From: JAWLBR01 sp041687495
GTDB lineage: Bacteria; Bacillota; Limnochordia; DTU087; JAAYGB01
DNA: 13,473 nucleotides
NCBI GenBank assembly: GCA_041687495.1
Contig: JAWLBR010000084.1
Location: 1-13,473, forward strand
Direction: 5' to 3'
Part shown: positions 7,601 through 13,473 of the stretch, in pieces
How positions within the stretch are numbered: the stretch's first letter is position 1
Layout of the letters: every line of letters starts with the position of its first letter
Program-made: the position numbers and the translations under genes
Notes under the pieces: model-generated
What the model saw: only the letters and a program-made list of their open reading frames with translations
Database searches by the model: none
Told to the model about the DNA's origin: nothing

Positions 7601-7737
7601 GAGGTAGCTGTGGTCCAGACACATTGCCTGAGTATCTGGTTGACGCACTACCGACCAGCTTCAGTCTGCGGTTGCGGCCGTTTTCCAACAAGGATGCGGC
7701 GCCGACTGCATTGAGTAAACAGGTGCTGCGAGGTTAG
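4609..7737 (+). CDS. lacZ: Beta-galactosidase, glycoside hydrolase family 2
   Basis: A full-length 1042-residue cytosolic GH2 beta-galactosidase that hydrolyses lactose and related galactosides; E. coli LacZ is of similar length. Domain order is intact: sugar-binding jelly roll (about 45-215, with VPSNWQ at 85-90), immunoglobulin-like domain (about 217-330), TIM barrel (about 333-625), then a linking domain and the beta-galactosidase small-chain domain (about 750-1027). The catalytic set is complete: GVNRHEHD (353-360), metal-binding IETHG (Glu416, His418), acid/base Glu466 in LGNEAGYG, nucleophile Glu535 in CEYNHAMGNS, and FIWDWVDQG (564-572). There is no signal peptide. By eye, the position of E. 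coli Trp999 is Cys1001 (GGGSCGP). It is divergent from the membrane DUF3006 gene, with about 160 bp between their starts, and stands alone before a terminator. No lactose permease or LacI-type regulator is in the window, and I see no convincing promoter. Confidence 0.96.
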   Translation: MARTVLRQIRDWEDPKVVERNKESGHATLLPYPDEASAAAGDKSTPWYRLLNGDWKFQLVDKPESVPEGFFAPDYADEQWDTIPVPSNWQLQGYDKPIYTNVKYPWSPDQPRVPEENPTGLYRMNFTIPEDWDGREIFIHFGGVDSAFYLWINGQEVGYSQGSRLPAEFDITPYVQPGENALAAQVMRWSDGSYLEDQDMWWLSGIYRDVYLYSTAKLHIRDFGVSTLLDETYTDATFKVRVKVRNYGREEQGEVSVELKLLDADGTPVFTEPLVGSIEELRGWHEKAMDLNREVKAPQLWSAEHPYLYTLLVILRDQQGNVIEVERCRVGFRQVDICDGKVLINGRPVLFKGVNRHEHDGLRGKAVTEESMIADIKLMKQFNFNAVRTCHYPDDPRWYELCDEYGLYIIDEANIETHGISNWGPEYTVEPATDTEWLTAHMERCIRMVERDKNHPCIFMWSLGNEAGYGPNFDAMAAWIHCEEPTRPVHYEGTIRVPGKVPACVDVISVMYPSLDRLRALAEDPNDDRPVVMCEYNHAMGNSNGNLKEYWDLIRSQKRLIGGFIWDWVDQGLRKTSDDGEEYWAYGGDFGDEVNDKNFCINGVIWPDRTPHPGMWECRKVQQPVLFKVVDAAKGQVEVTNEYDFSDLSQLAISWDLVRDGETIESGQLPALKTKPGASEVISVPFTAKLEPGCEHFLNLSFTLAEATSWAEAGHEVAWEQVALPVAAGKQTGLSPVEMPAVTYESSEEIITVSGEEFQLVFDQKAGRISSWVYRGVQLITAGPAFNVWRAPTDNDAPRLAKMWREAGYDTMREQTVSFAVNQDAPALVTVTAAFTAKGEGQNEGADYTLMYRIYGSGDVQVDLDAKFGASLPPLPRIGLLLEMPGRFENFTWYGRGPQENYWDRKAGYPVGLYRSTVSEQYVPYILPQENGNKTDVRWAALTGDDGIGLLVVGNPVFEITAHHYTIADFEQALHTHELTRKENITVTLDYRQSGLGGGSCGPDTLPEYLVDALPTSFSLRLRPFSNKDAAPTALSKQVLRG

Positions 7738-7769
7738 TTGACTGGCTGGATGAGAAGAATAGATCCGAC

Positions 7770-7799
7770 AGGGCAGGCAGCCGAGGCTGCCTGCCCTTT
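7770..7799 (+). terminator. Intrinsic terminator after lacZ
   Basis: GGGCAGGCAGC (7771-7781) pairs perfectly with GCTGCCTGCCC (7786-7796) around a CGAG loop, and an outer A-T pair extends it. Only TTT follows before ACC, so the T tract is short although the stem is very strong. It lies 33 nt after the lacZ stop and 41 nt before the M42 start. Confidence 0.75.
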
Positions 7800-7840
7800 A
7801 CCGTGTTTGGAAAAAATGATCCCGGAGGTGTCAGATTGAC

Positions 7841-8914
7841 ATGGACGAACGACTGCAAATGCTCAAAGAGCTGACAGAAGTGGGGGGTGTCCCGGGCTTT
7901 GAGTATGAAGTGAAGGAAGTTATAGCTAAGTACCTGCAGGGAAAAGCGGAGCTTTCCCGGGATAACTTGGGCAGTGTCATTGCCAAGAAAGTAGGTAGCG
8001 GTACCGGCCCCAAAATCATGCTGCCTGGCCATATGGACGAAATTGGTTTCATGGTCAGTTTCATTACCGAGCAGGGGTATCTGAAGTTTGTACCGCTGGG
8101 CGGCTGGTGGGACCAGGTAATGCTGGCCAAACGGGTGATCGTGCGCACAGACAAAGGGGACGTGCCGGGCATCATCGGCTCCAAACCACCGCACATCCTC
8201 CCGCCTGATGAGCGCAAGAACGTTGTCGAGAAGAAGGACATGTTCATTGATATCGGAGCTGCAAGCCGGGAGGAAACAGAAGAGGTCTTTGGGGTTCGAG
8301 TTGGGGATCCCATTGTTCCCGACAGCAGCTTTCAGTTGATGAAGAACGAGAAGATGATGATGTCAAAGGCGTGGGATGACCGGATCGGGTGTGCTCTGTT
8401 TATTGACGTAATCAGGGCACTGCAGGGCACTGATCATCCCAATACTGTCTACGGTGTTGGCACTGTCCAAGAGGAAGTGGGCCTACGGGGAGCCAAGACC
8501 ACGGCCAATGTCATCGAGCCTGATGTGTGTATTGCAGTTGAGGTTGGAATTGCCGGTGACATGCCGGGAGTGAAAGAGGAGGATGCCCCACCGAAACTGG
8601 GCAAAGGTCCCATCCTCTTGGTGGCCGATGCCTCCCTGGTTGCGCACCGGCAGCTGCGCTCTTTGGTGGTCAACACCGCAAAGGAAGCCGGAATAGACCT
8701 GCAGTATGCCACTATGATGGGCGGGGGGACCGACGCCGGTGCGGTACACGTGAGCGGAGCCGGAGTGCCCAGCGTATGTCTGGCTGTTCCTGCCCGTTAT
8801 ATCCATACCCACACCAGCATTATTCACCGGGATGATTACGAAGCCACCGTTAAGCTTGTCACCGAAGTAGTGAAACGGCTGGATCAGAACACAGTCAGTG
8901 GACTGGTTAGATAG
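7841..8914 (+). CDS. M42 family metalloaminopeptidase (TET/YsdC/FrvX type)
   Basis: A 357-residue cytosolic M42 aminopeptidase. Members form large tetrahedral particles with two metal ions per active site and trim short peptides from the N-terminus; a glucanase label (CelM) is sometimes attached to the family. Visible active-site motifs are GHMDEIG (63-69; His64 ligand, Asp66), WDDR (178-181; Asp180 bridging), QEEVGLRG (210-217; Glu211 base, Glu212 ligand), IAVEVG (231-236) and YIHTH (320-324; His322 ligand). The length is normal. The ligand usually written Asp in an I-A-V-D pattern is Glu234 here. The ATG has GGAGG (7824-7828) with a longish 12-nt gap. The stop is 2 nt from the start of the U32 gene, so the two are almost certainly translationally coupled. 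Peptidase activity is likely; the natural substrate is unknown. Confidence 0.92.
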   Translation: MDERLQMLKELTEVGGVPGFEYEVKEVIAKYLQGKAELSRDNLGSVIAKKVGSGTGPKIMLPGHMDEIGFMVSFITEQGYLKFVPLGGWWDQVMLAKRVIVRTDKGDVPGIIGSKPPHILPPDERKNVVEKKDMFIDIGAASREETEEVFGVRVGDPIVPDSSFQLMKNEKMMMSKAWDDRIGCALFIDVIRALQGTDHPNTVYGVGTVQEEVGLRGAKTTANVIEPDVCIAVEVGIAGDMPGVKEEDAPPKLGKGPILLVADASLVAHRQLRSLVVNTAKEAGIDLQYATMMGGGTDAGAVHVSGAGVPSVCLAVPARYIHTHTSIIHRDDYEATVKLVTEVVKRLDQNTVSGLVR

Positions 8915-8916
8915 CA

Positions 8917-11451
8917 ATGAAGATCCCTGAGCTTTTAGCTCCTGCAGGGAGCTGGGAGGCATTTGTTGCAGCCGTTGAGGCGGGAGCAGATGCTGTTTAT
9001 CTGGGCGGAACTATGTTTTCCGCCCGTAGATACGCCAACAACTTTTCCAATGACCAACTGGTGGAAGCTGTTCGCTACGCCCATCTGCGGGGGGTGGCGG
9101 TGCATGTCACCATCAACACCCTAATTAAGGACGAGGAGTTTGACCAGCTGTTGCCTTTCGCTGCTTTTCTCGACAACAGCGAGGTCGATGCCGTCATTGT
9201 TCAGGACCTAGGAGTAGTCAAGGTACTACGGGAGGCGGCACCCCAGCTACCGATCCACGCCAGCACCCAGATGACGGTGCACAACATCGAGGGTGCCAAG
9301 TTGGCTGAAGAGTTGGGCTGTGGGCGGGTCGTTCTCGCCCGAGAACTGCCCATTCCCCGGATTAAGGCCATCAAAGACGCCGTACAAGCCGAGGTTGAGG
9401 TCTTCGTCCACGGTGCGATGTGTTTTGCCTACTCCGGCCAGTGCCTCATGTCCAGCCTCATCGGGGGACGCAGCGGTAACCGCGGCATGTGCGCTCAGCC
9501 CTGCCGCATGGAATACAAGTTGGCTCAGGTGGGAACGAAACTTCCCGGTCAGGAAGCATCATATCTGCTTAGTTGCCGAGATCTAGCTGGGTTAGAGCTG
9601 TTGCCGCAGCTGGTTGGTGTAGGGGTAGATTCGCTCAAGATCGAGGGACGGATGAAGCGCCCGGAGTATGTAGCCACCGTGGTTAGCACCTACCGCCAGG
9701 CGCTGGATTCCCTGGCAGCAGGTGAGGAGGCCTACTACACTGACCGTGAGCGGGAGCAGCTGGCCCAGATCTTCAACCGAGGCTTTACTACCGGATACTT
9801 GGCAGGTAATCCAGGGCATGAGTTGATTACTTATGGTAAGCCAAGCAACCGCGGATTGCCGTTGGGGACTGTTAGAGCCGTTAACTCTCGCCGCCGCCGA
9901 GCCCAAGTGCAGCTGGAACGCCCGCTACGGGTTGGAGATGGGATTGAGTTTGCCGCGGCGGGAGGGCTGGTTGTCCGCTTCATTGACCGCTCCCTTGACA
10001 GGCAGGATCAGGCCGTGGATGGCGCAGATCCTGGACAGTTAGTTTGGGTGGAAGCGCAAGGCGGTGTACAGCCAGGAACGCAGGTATTTAAGACCAGCGA
10101 TGTCAAGCTCCTCGAGACGGCAAGAGAATACTACCAGGGCGAGTCACGCCGGACAGTCGATTTGTGGCTGCACCTGCAAGCCAAGATAGGTCAGCCCCTG
10201 AAGTTGACCGGTTGGGATACTGATGGACACCGAGTAACGATCACTTCCGAGTTTGTGGTGGATCGGGCGCGAAAACGACCAACTACTCAGGATGATGTGG
10301 CGGAAAAACTCAGCCGCCTAGGGGATACCCACTACCGTCTGGCAGGACTGCAGGTTGACATGGATTCGGGGGTCATGGTGCCTTTCTCCGAGCTAAACAA
10401 CCTTCGCCGCGAGGTAGCTGAAGGCATGAGCCGTTCCCGCTTGAAGCGACGAACGCCGGGTGTGGCAGACCACCAGCCGGCTCAACGCAAGTTCAAAGTA
10501 GATCCTGCTATTTCTATCGATACCACTAGTCTGGTGCCTCAACTGACAGTAAAGGCAGGTAGTTGGCAGGCGGCCCAGGCCGCGTGGCAGGCGGGAGCAG
10601 ATACCGTCTATCTTGGGGGGGAGGTCTTTGCTCCAGCGGCGCAAGAGCTGCTGGATCCCAGGTTCTGGCAGAGAGCTGCGGTACCCAGTGGTCGCCGCTT
10701 GGTGATCAGTACGCCCCGAATCATTTCGGATGAGGAGATGGGCAGGTGGCAGGAGTTGGTTACAGCTGCCATCGAAAGCAGCTGCCAGGCAGTTCTCACT
10801 GGTAATTTAGGTCTCTTGCGTTGGGCGCTTGAGACAGGAATTCCAGTTTGCGGCGATTTCTCTTTGAATGTCTTCAATACCAAGGCCGCAGCTGCTTTCT
10901 TTGGCCTCGGCACTGCGCAGTTGACCCTGTCGGTCGAGCTGACGTGGCAGCAGGTACAGTGGATCGGTGCTCAGAGTTTGGCGCCAGCATTGGAGATCGT
11001 TGTTCATGGCGACCTGCCTATGATGGTCACCGAGCATAACCTGGTTGACGCTCAGAGGCAAAGGCAGTGTTCTGAACTGCAAGGACGGAGCTCAAGGACA
11101 GATGCAGCGGCTCTCAAGTCAAGTGGTTACAGTACTAGCTTTTATCTTGAGGATCGCAAAGGCATGCTACTGCCGGTGGAAGTGGATCAGAGTGGACGCA
11201 CCCACCTCTTCAATGGTGCAGAGCTCAACACCGCAGATTCAGCTGAGACCTTGTACCAAACTAGAATTGGGTCATGGCGTATTGAGGGTCAGCGCTGTGG
11301 GCCCAAGAGATTAGGCACGTTGACTTTAGGCTACCGCAGCATCATTGATGCCTTGGCAGCAGGTAAGATGGTGCCGGAGGCTTGCGTCAAAGCCATAGCT
11401 GACGCAGCAAGGGCGCAGACCCGGGGACACTTCTTTCGCGGAGTACAATAG
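8917..11451 (+). CDS. U32 family protein with internal duplication (RlhA/YrrO-like)
   Basis: An 844-residue U32 protein. The N-terminal U32 barrel begins LLAPAGSWEA (6-15) with GADAVYLGG (23-31), and the diagnostic cysteine region is HGAMCFAYSGQC (165-176) plus MCAQPC (191-196), which gives Cys169, 176, 192 and 196; KIEGRMKRPEYV (241-252) follows. Residues about 390-510 correspond to the DUF3656-type insert. A second U32-like copy starts near residue 543 (VKAGSW, GADTVYLGG 560-568) and ends with IEGQRCGPK (789-797), where the N-terminal copy has IEGRMKRPE. U32 proteins are annotated as peptidases, but the RlhA branch is known to hydroxylate a cytidine of 23S rRNA (C2501 in E. coli) using prephenate, and related members modify tRNA; a cysteine-bound iron-sulfur site is expected. 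RNA modification is therefore as likely as proteolysis. The gene is coupled to the M42 gene and followed by a terminator. Confidence 0.92.
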   Translation: MKIPELLAPAGSWEAFVAAVEAGADAVYLGGTMFSARRYANNFSNDQLVEAVRYAHLRGVAVHVTINTLIKDEEFDQLLPFAAFLDNSEVDAVIVQDLGVVKVLREAAPQLPIHASTQMTVHNIEGAKLAEELGCGRVVLARELPIPRIKAIKDAVQAEVEVFVHGAMCFAYSGQCLMSSLIGGRSGNRGMCAQPCRMEYKLAQVGTKLPGQEASYLLSCRDLAGLELLPQLVGVGVDSLKIEGRMKRPEYVATVVSTYRQALDSLAAGEEAYYTDREREQLAQIFNRGFTTGYLAGNPGHELITYGKPSNRGLPLGTVRAVNSRRRRAQVQLERPLRVGDGIEFAAAGGLVVRFIDRSLDRQDQAVDGADPGQLVWVEAQGGVQPGTQVFKTSDVKLLETAREYYQGESRRTVDLWLHLQAKIGQPLKLTGWDTDGHRVTITSEFVVDRARKRPTTQDDVAEKLSRLGDTHYRLAGLQVDMDSGVMVPFSELNNLRREVAEGMSRSRLKRRTPGVADHQPAQRKFKVDPAISIDTTSLVPQLTVKAGSWQAAQAAWQAGADTVYLGGEVFAPAAQELLDPRFWQRAAVPSGRRLVISTPRIISDEEMGRWQELVTAAIESSCQAVLTGNLGLLRWALETGIPVCGDFSLNVFNTKAAAAFFGLGTAQLTLSVELTWQQVQWIGAQSLAPALEIVVHGDLPMMVTEHNLVDAQRQRQCSELQGRSSRTDAAALKSSGYSTSFYLEDRKGMLLPVEVDQSGRTHLFNGAELNTADSAETLYQTRIGSWRIEGQRCGPKRLGTLTLGYRSIIDALAAGKMVPEACVKAIADAARAQTRGHFFRGVQ

Positions 11452-11463
11452 GACTCAGGTAAA

Positions 11464-11476
11464 TCCGCAGTGCGGA
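11464..11476. repeat. Odd 13-bp palindrome after the U32 gene
   Basis: TCCGCA-G-TGCGGA is a perfect inverted repeat around one central base, 12 nt after the U32 stop codon. In RNA only a 4-bp stem with a 5-nt loop is possible, so a DNA-binding site is as plausible as a hairpin. It may also be chance. Confidence 0.25.
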
Positions 11477-11514
11477 AGCTGGTTCGGATATTGGTTATCA
11501 GTTGGTGCTTGTCT

Positions 11515-11548
11515 GGGGCACTCCTTCTTTCGGGAGGATGCCCTTTTT
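11515..11548 (+). terminator. Rho-independent terminator of the M42-U32 operon
   Basis: GGGCA (11516-11520) pairs with TGCCC (11539-11543), and CTCC (11521-11524) pairs with GGAG (11533-11536) inside, leaving a small GA bulge. TTTTT follows at 11544-11548. It lies about 64 nt after the U32 stop and about 88 nt before the asparagine synthetase start, so that gene needs its own promoter. Confidence 0.75.
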
Positions 11549-11593
11549 CTATGCACATCTTCCCCCATCTCCCGTATATTGTTATCAGTCGAA

Positions 11594-11608
11594 TGAGAAT
11601 GAGTTTCA
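11594..11608. promoter_or_regulatory. Fur-box-like imperfect palindrome upstream of asnB
   Basis: TGAGAAT-G-AGTTTCA has the 7-1-7 form of the Bacillus Fur/PerR-family box (TGATAAT-n-ATTATCA) and matches it at 11 of 14 arm positions by eye. It lies 28 nt before the ATG at 11637, a place where a bound repressor would block expression. The evidence is a single weak match. Confidence 0.2.
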
Positions 11609-11623
11609 AATACCACAATACGG

Positions 11624-11630
11624 AAAGGTG
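11624..11630 (+). promoter_or_regulatory. Ribosome site selecting the asnB start at 11637
   Basis: AAAGGTG stands before two in-frame ATGs at 11631 and 11637. Spacing from the AAGG core (11625-11628) is 8 nt to 11637 but only 2 nt to 11631. The second ATG also puts Cys at position 2, which is needed for the glutaminase. Confidence 0.65.
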
Positions 11631-11636
11631 ATGGCG

Positions 11637-13473
11637 ATGTGCGGAATAGCGGGTTGGGTTGACTACGGAAGAGACATGAATGCCGCAGGTGCGGTAATGG
11701 CAAAGATGAGCCAAACCCTGGCTCCAAGAGGACCTGATGCTAAAGGTGAATGGCACTCAGATCATGCCGCGCTGGTGCATCGCCGCCTGGTAGTGGTCGA
11801 CCCAGAAGGCGGGCATCAGCCGATGACTAGGCACTGGCGGGGTAACAGTTATGTCTTAGTGTATAACGGAGAGCTGTACAACACTGCAGAACTGCGGCAA
11901 GAACTGGTGGCCAGAGGGTATGAGTTTGTATCTCATTCAGATACCGAGGTTCTCCTAAATGCGTACATCCATTGGGGAGAGGCGAGTGTCGAGCGGCTCA
12001 ATGGCATCTATGCCTTTGCGGTCTGGGATACCCGACAGCAGAAGCTATTTGCGGCCCGGGATCGGCTAGGTGTCAAACCGCTCTTCTTTACCATACGGGA
12101 GGGTGGCCTGATCTTTGGCTCGGAACTCAAGGCGCTTCTAGCCCATCCGTTGGTTCCCTCGGAGGTTGATACCGAGGGTCTGGCAGAAGTATTTGCCATT
12201 GGGCCGGCAAGAACGCCGGGGCACGGAGTGTTTCGAGGCGTGCACGAGCTTAAGCCCGGACACTTCTTGACCTTTGACCGCGGAGGGATGCGTGTTCACC
12301 GGTATTGGCAGCTCGCCAGTCATCGGCACACCGATGATTGGCCCACCACAGTGGAGAAGGTACGGCGGCTTGTACTGGATGCCGCTGTACGTCAGCTGGT
12401 ATCCGATGTACCGGTCTGTACGTTCCTGTCCGGTGGGTTGGATTCCAGTACCTTGACGGCTGCAGCGGCCCAAACGTTTGCTAAGGACTCCGCTACGCCG
12501 CTGAACTCTTTCGCCATTGACTATGTGGATAACCATAAGCACTTTCAGGCCAGTGATTTTCAGCCGGATGAGGATGCACCTTGGGCGCAAAAAGTAGCCG
12601 AGTTTAGCGGAACTAATCACCATCGAGTGCTGATCAACACAGACGATCTGGTGGATTCGCTCACCGCTGGAGTCCTAGCCAGAGATCTACCGGGGATGGC
12701 AGATATCGACTCGTCGCTCTATCTGTTTTCAAGGGAAGTAAAGAAGACCGCAACTGTGGCTCTGTCCGGCGAGTGTGCCGACGAGGTCTTTGGTGGGTAC
12801 CCATGGTTCCGCCGCTCCGATTCCCTTGGCGCTGACACTTTCCCGTGGTCGATTACCCGGAATCTGCGGCTATCTGTGTTGTCTGGTGAATTGTCTCAGC
12901 GGATTAGGCCTGAGGAGTACCTGGAGCGGCGTTATCAGGAAGCTATAGGTGAAGTTCCGCTGCTGCAGGGAGAAGATGGAAAAAATGCGAGAATCCGGGA
13001 AATATCATATCTGACACTGACCCGGTGGATGCCAACGCTGCTGGACAGAAAGGACCGAATGTCCATGGCGGTTGGCCTAGAAGTACGAGTGCCTTTCTGT
13101 GACCATCGGCTGGTTGAGTACACCTGGAATATTCCTTGGGAAATGAAGTACTACCGGCAAAGGGAGAAGGGTCTTTTACGTCACGCGCTCAAAGGCGTTT
13201 TGCCCGACGACATCCTCTGGCGCAGGAAAAGCCCGTATCCCAAGACCCACAACCCAGATTACTTGGCCAGCGTCAGAGGCATTCTCCTCGACATCCTGGC
13301 AGATCCAGCTGCACCGGTGCGGGAGATCGTTGATGCCAAGCAGATCGAGAAACTGGCACAGTCGACTTCGGACTTGGATGTGCCATGGTTCGGCCAGCTG
13401 ATGCGGCTACCTCAGCTCTTTGCTTATCTCATCCAGGTCAACGTGTGGATGAAAAAATACGGAGTCCGGATCG
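11637..13473 (+). CDS. asnB: Asparagine synthetase, glutamine-hydrolysing, AsnO type (3' end cut by window)
   Basis: An open frame of 612 codons that runs off the right edge with no stop; AsnO of B. subtilis is of almost the same length, so only a few residues are missing. The enzyme makes asparagine (or an equivalent amide) from aspartate, ATP and glutamine. The N-terminal class II glutaminase starts with Met-Cys: Cys2 becomes the nucleophile after Met removal. It also has HRRL (48-51), VYNGELYN (75-82) and SDTEVLL (101-107). The synthetase half has the ATP pyrophosphatase loop LSGGLDSS (264-271), LSGECADEVFGGYPWF (376-391) and LDRKDRMSMAVGLEVRVPF (469-487). The SGECADE form and overall order point to the AsnO/AsnB3 branch rather than E. 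coli AsnB. It is preceded by a terminator, so it is probably transcribed on its own. In some bacteria this branch amidates cell-wall or peptide substrates, so free asparagine is the likely but not certain product. Confidence 0.93.
   Translation, partial: MCGIAGWVDYGRDMNAAGAVMAKMSQTLAPRGPDAKGEWHSDHAALVHRRLVVVDPEGGHQPMTRHWRGNSYVLVYNGELYNTAELRQELVARGYEFVSHSDTEVLLNAYIHWGEASVERLNGIYAFAVWDTRQQKLFAARDRLGVKPLFFTIREGGLIFGSELKALLAHPLVPSEVDTEGLAEVFAIGPARTPGHGVFRGVHELKPGHFLTFDRGGMRVHRYWQLASHRHTDDWPTTVEKVRRLVLDAAVRQLVSDVPVCTFLSGGLDSSTLTAAAAQTFAKDSATPLNSFAIDYVDNHKHFQASDFQPDEDAPWAQKVAEFSGTNHHRVLINTDDLVDSLTAGVLARDLPGMADIDSSLYLFSREVKKTATVALSGECADEVFGGYPWFRRSDSLGADTFPWSITRNLRLSVLSGELSQRIRPEEYLERRYQEAIGEVPLLQGEDGKNARIREISYLTLTRWMPTLLDRKDRMSMAVGLEVRVPFCDHRLVEYTWNIPWEMKYYRQREKGLLRHALKGVLPDDILWRRKSPYPKTHNPDYLASVRGILLDILADPAAPVREIVDAKQIEKLAQSTSDLDVPWFGQLMRLPQLFAYLIQVNVWMKKYGVRI

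Noticed and set aside
7661..8194. 177-codon minus-strand frame across the end of lacZ and the start of the M42 gene
   Set aside because: It is antisense to two clear genes and crosses the terminator hairpin; no recognisable domain.
11452..11636. Possible T-box or amino-acid riboswitch before the asparagine synthetase
   Set aside because: The conserved T-box GGTGG-ACC-GCG core is absent and the leader is short; the hairpin here is the terminator of the preceding operon.

Overview
The window looks like chromosomal DNA of a Gram-positive, Bacillota-type bacterium of moderate GC. Shine-Dalgarno sites are strong (GGAGG, AAAGGAG), GTG and TTG starts seem to be used, several intrinsic terminators are present, and the gene families are typical of (often anaerobic) Firmicutes: secreted ComEC-type beta-lactamase fold plus DUF3006, M42 aminopeptidase, long U32 protein with DUF3656-like middle, and AsnO-type asparagine synthetase. 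This assignment is inference from gene content and style; there is no rRNA or other marker. I see no tRNA, rRNA, CRISPR array, IS element, integrase or phage gene.

Layout. (1) 1-265 is an AT-rich leader without a convincing gene, followed by a URO-D superfamily protein (266-1501, probably a methyltransferase rather than HemE) and a terminator at 1546-1582. (2) 1776-3989 is a three-gene cluster: a secreted metallo-beta-lactamase-fold protein with a ComEA-like helix-hairpin-helix tail, a small cytosolic DUF3006 protein, and a PHP-domain metal hydrolase. (3) Convergent to it, on the minus strand, is a second DUF3006 protein (4045-4449), this one with an N-terminal membrane segment or signal; a long hairpin lies between the converging ends. 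(4) Divergent from that gene is a full-length GH2 beta-galactosidase, lacZ (4609-7737), closed by a strong hairpin. (5) 7841-11451 is a tightly coupled pair, M42 aminopeptidase and a duplicated U32 protein 2 nt apart, ended by a terminator. (6) An AsnO-type glutamine-hydrolysing asparagine synthetase (11637 onward) runs off the right edge with at least 612 residues present, so it is nearly complete.

How the genes fit together. Most are ordinary metabolic genes: lactose/galactoside hydrolysis, peptide trimming, RNA modification or peptidase-like U32 function, and asparagine synthesis. The most interesting part is 1776-4449. A secreted ComEC-like enzyme fused to a DNA-binding-type HhH tail sits next to two DUF3006 domains, one with no export signal and one predicted to be exported or anchored. 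That suggests an envelope nucleic-acid-related module with a DUF3006 partner on each side of the membrane; this is a hypothesis, not a demonstrated system.
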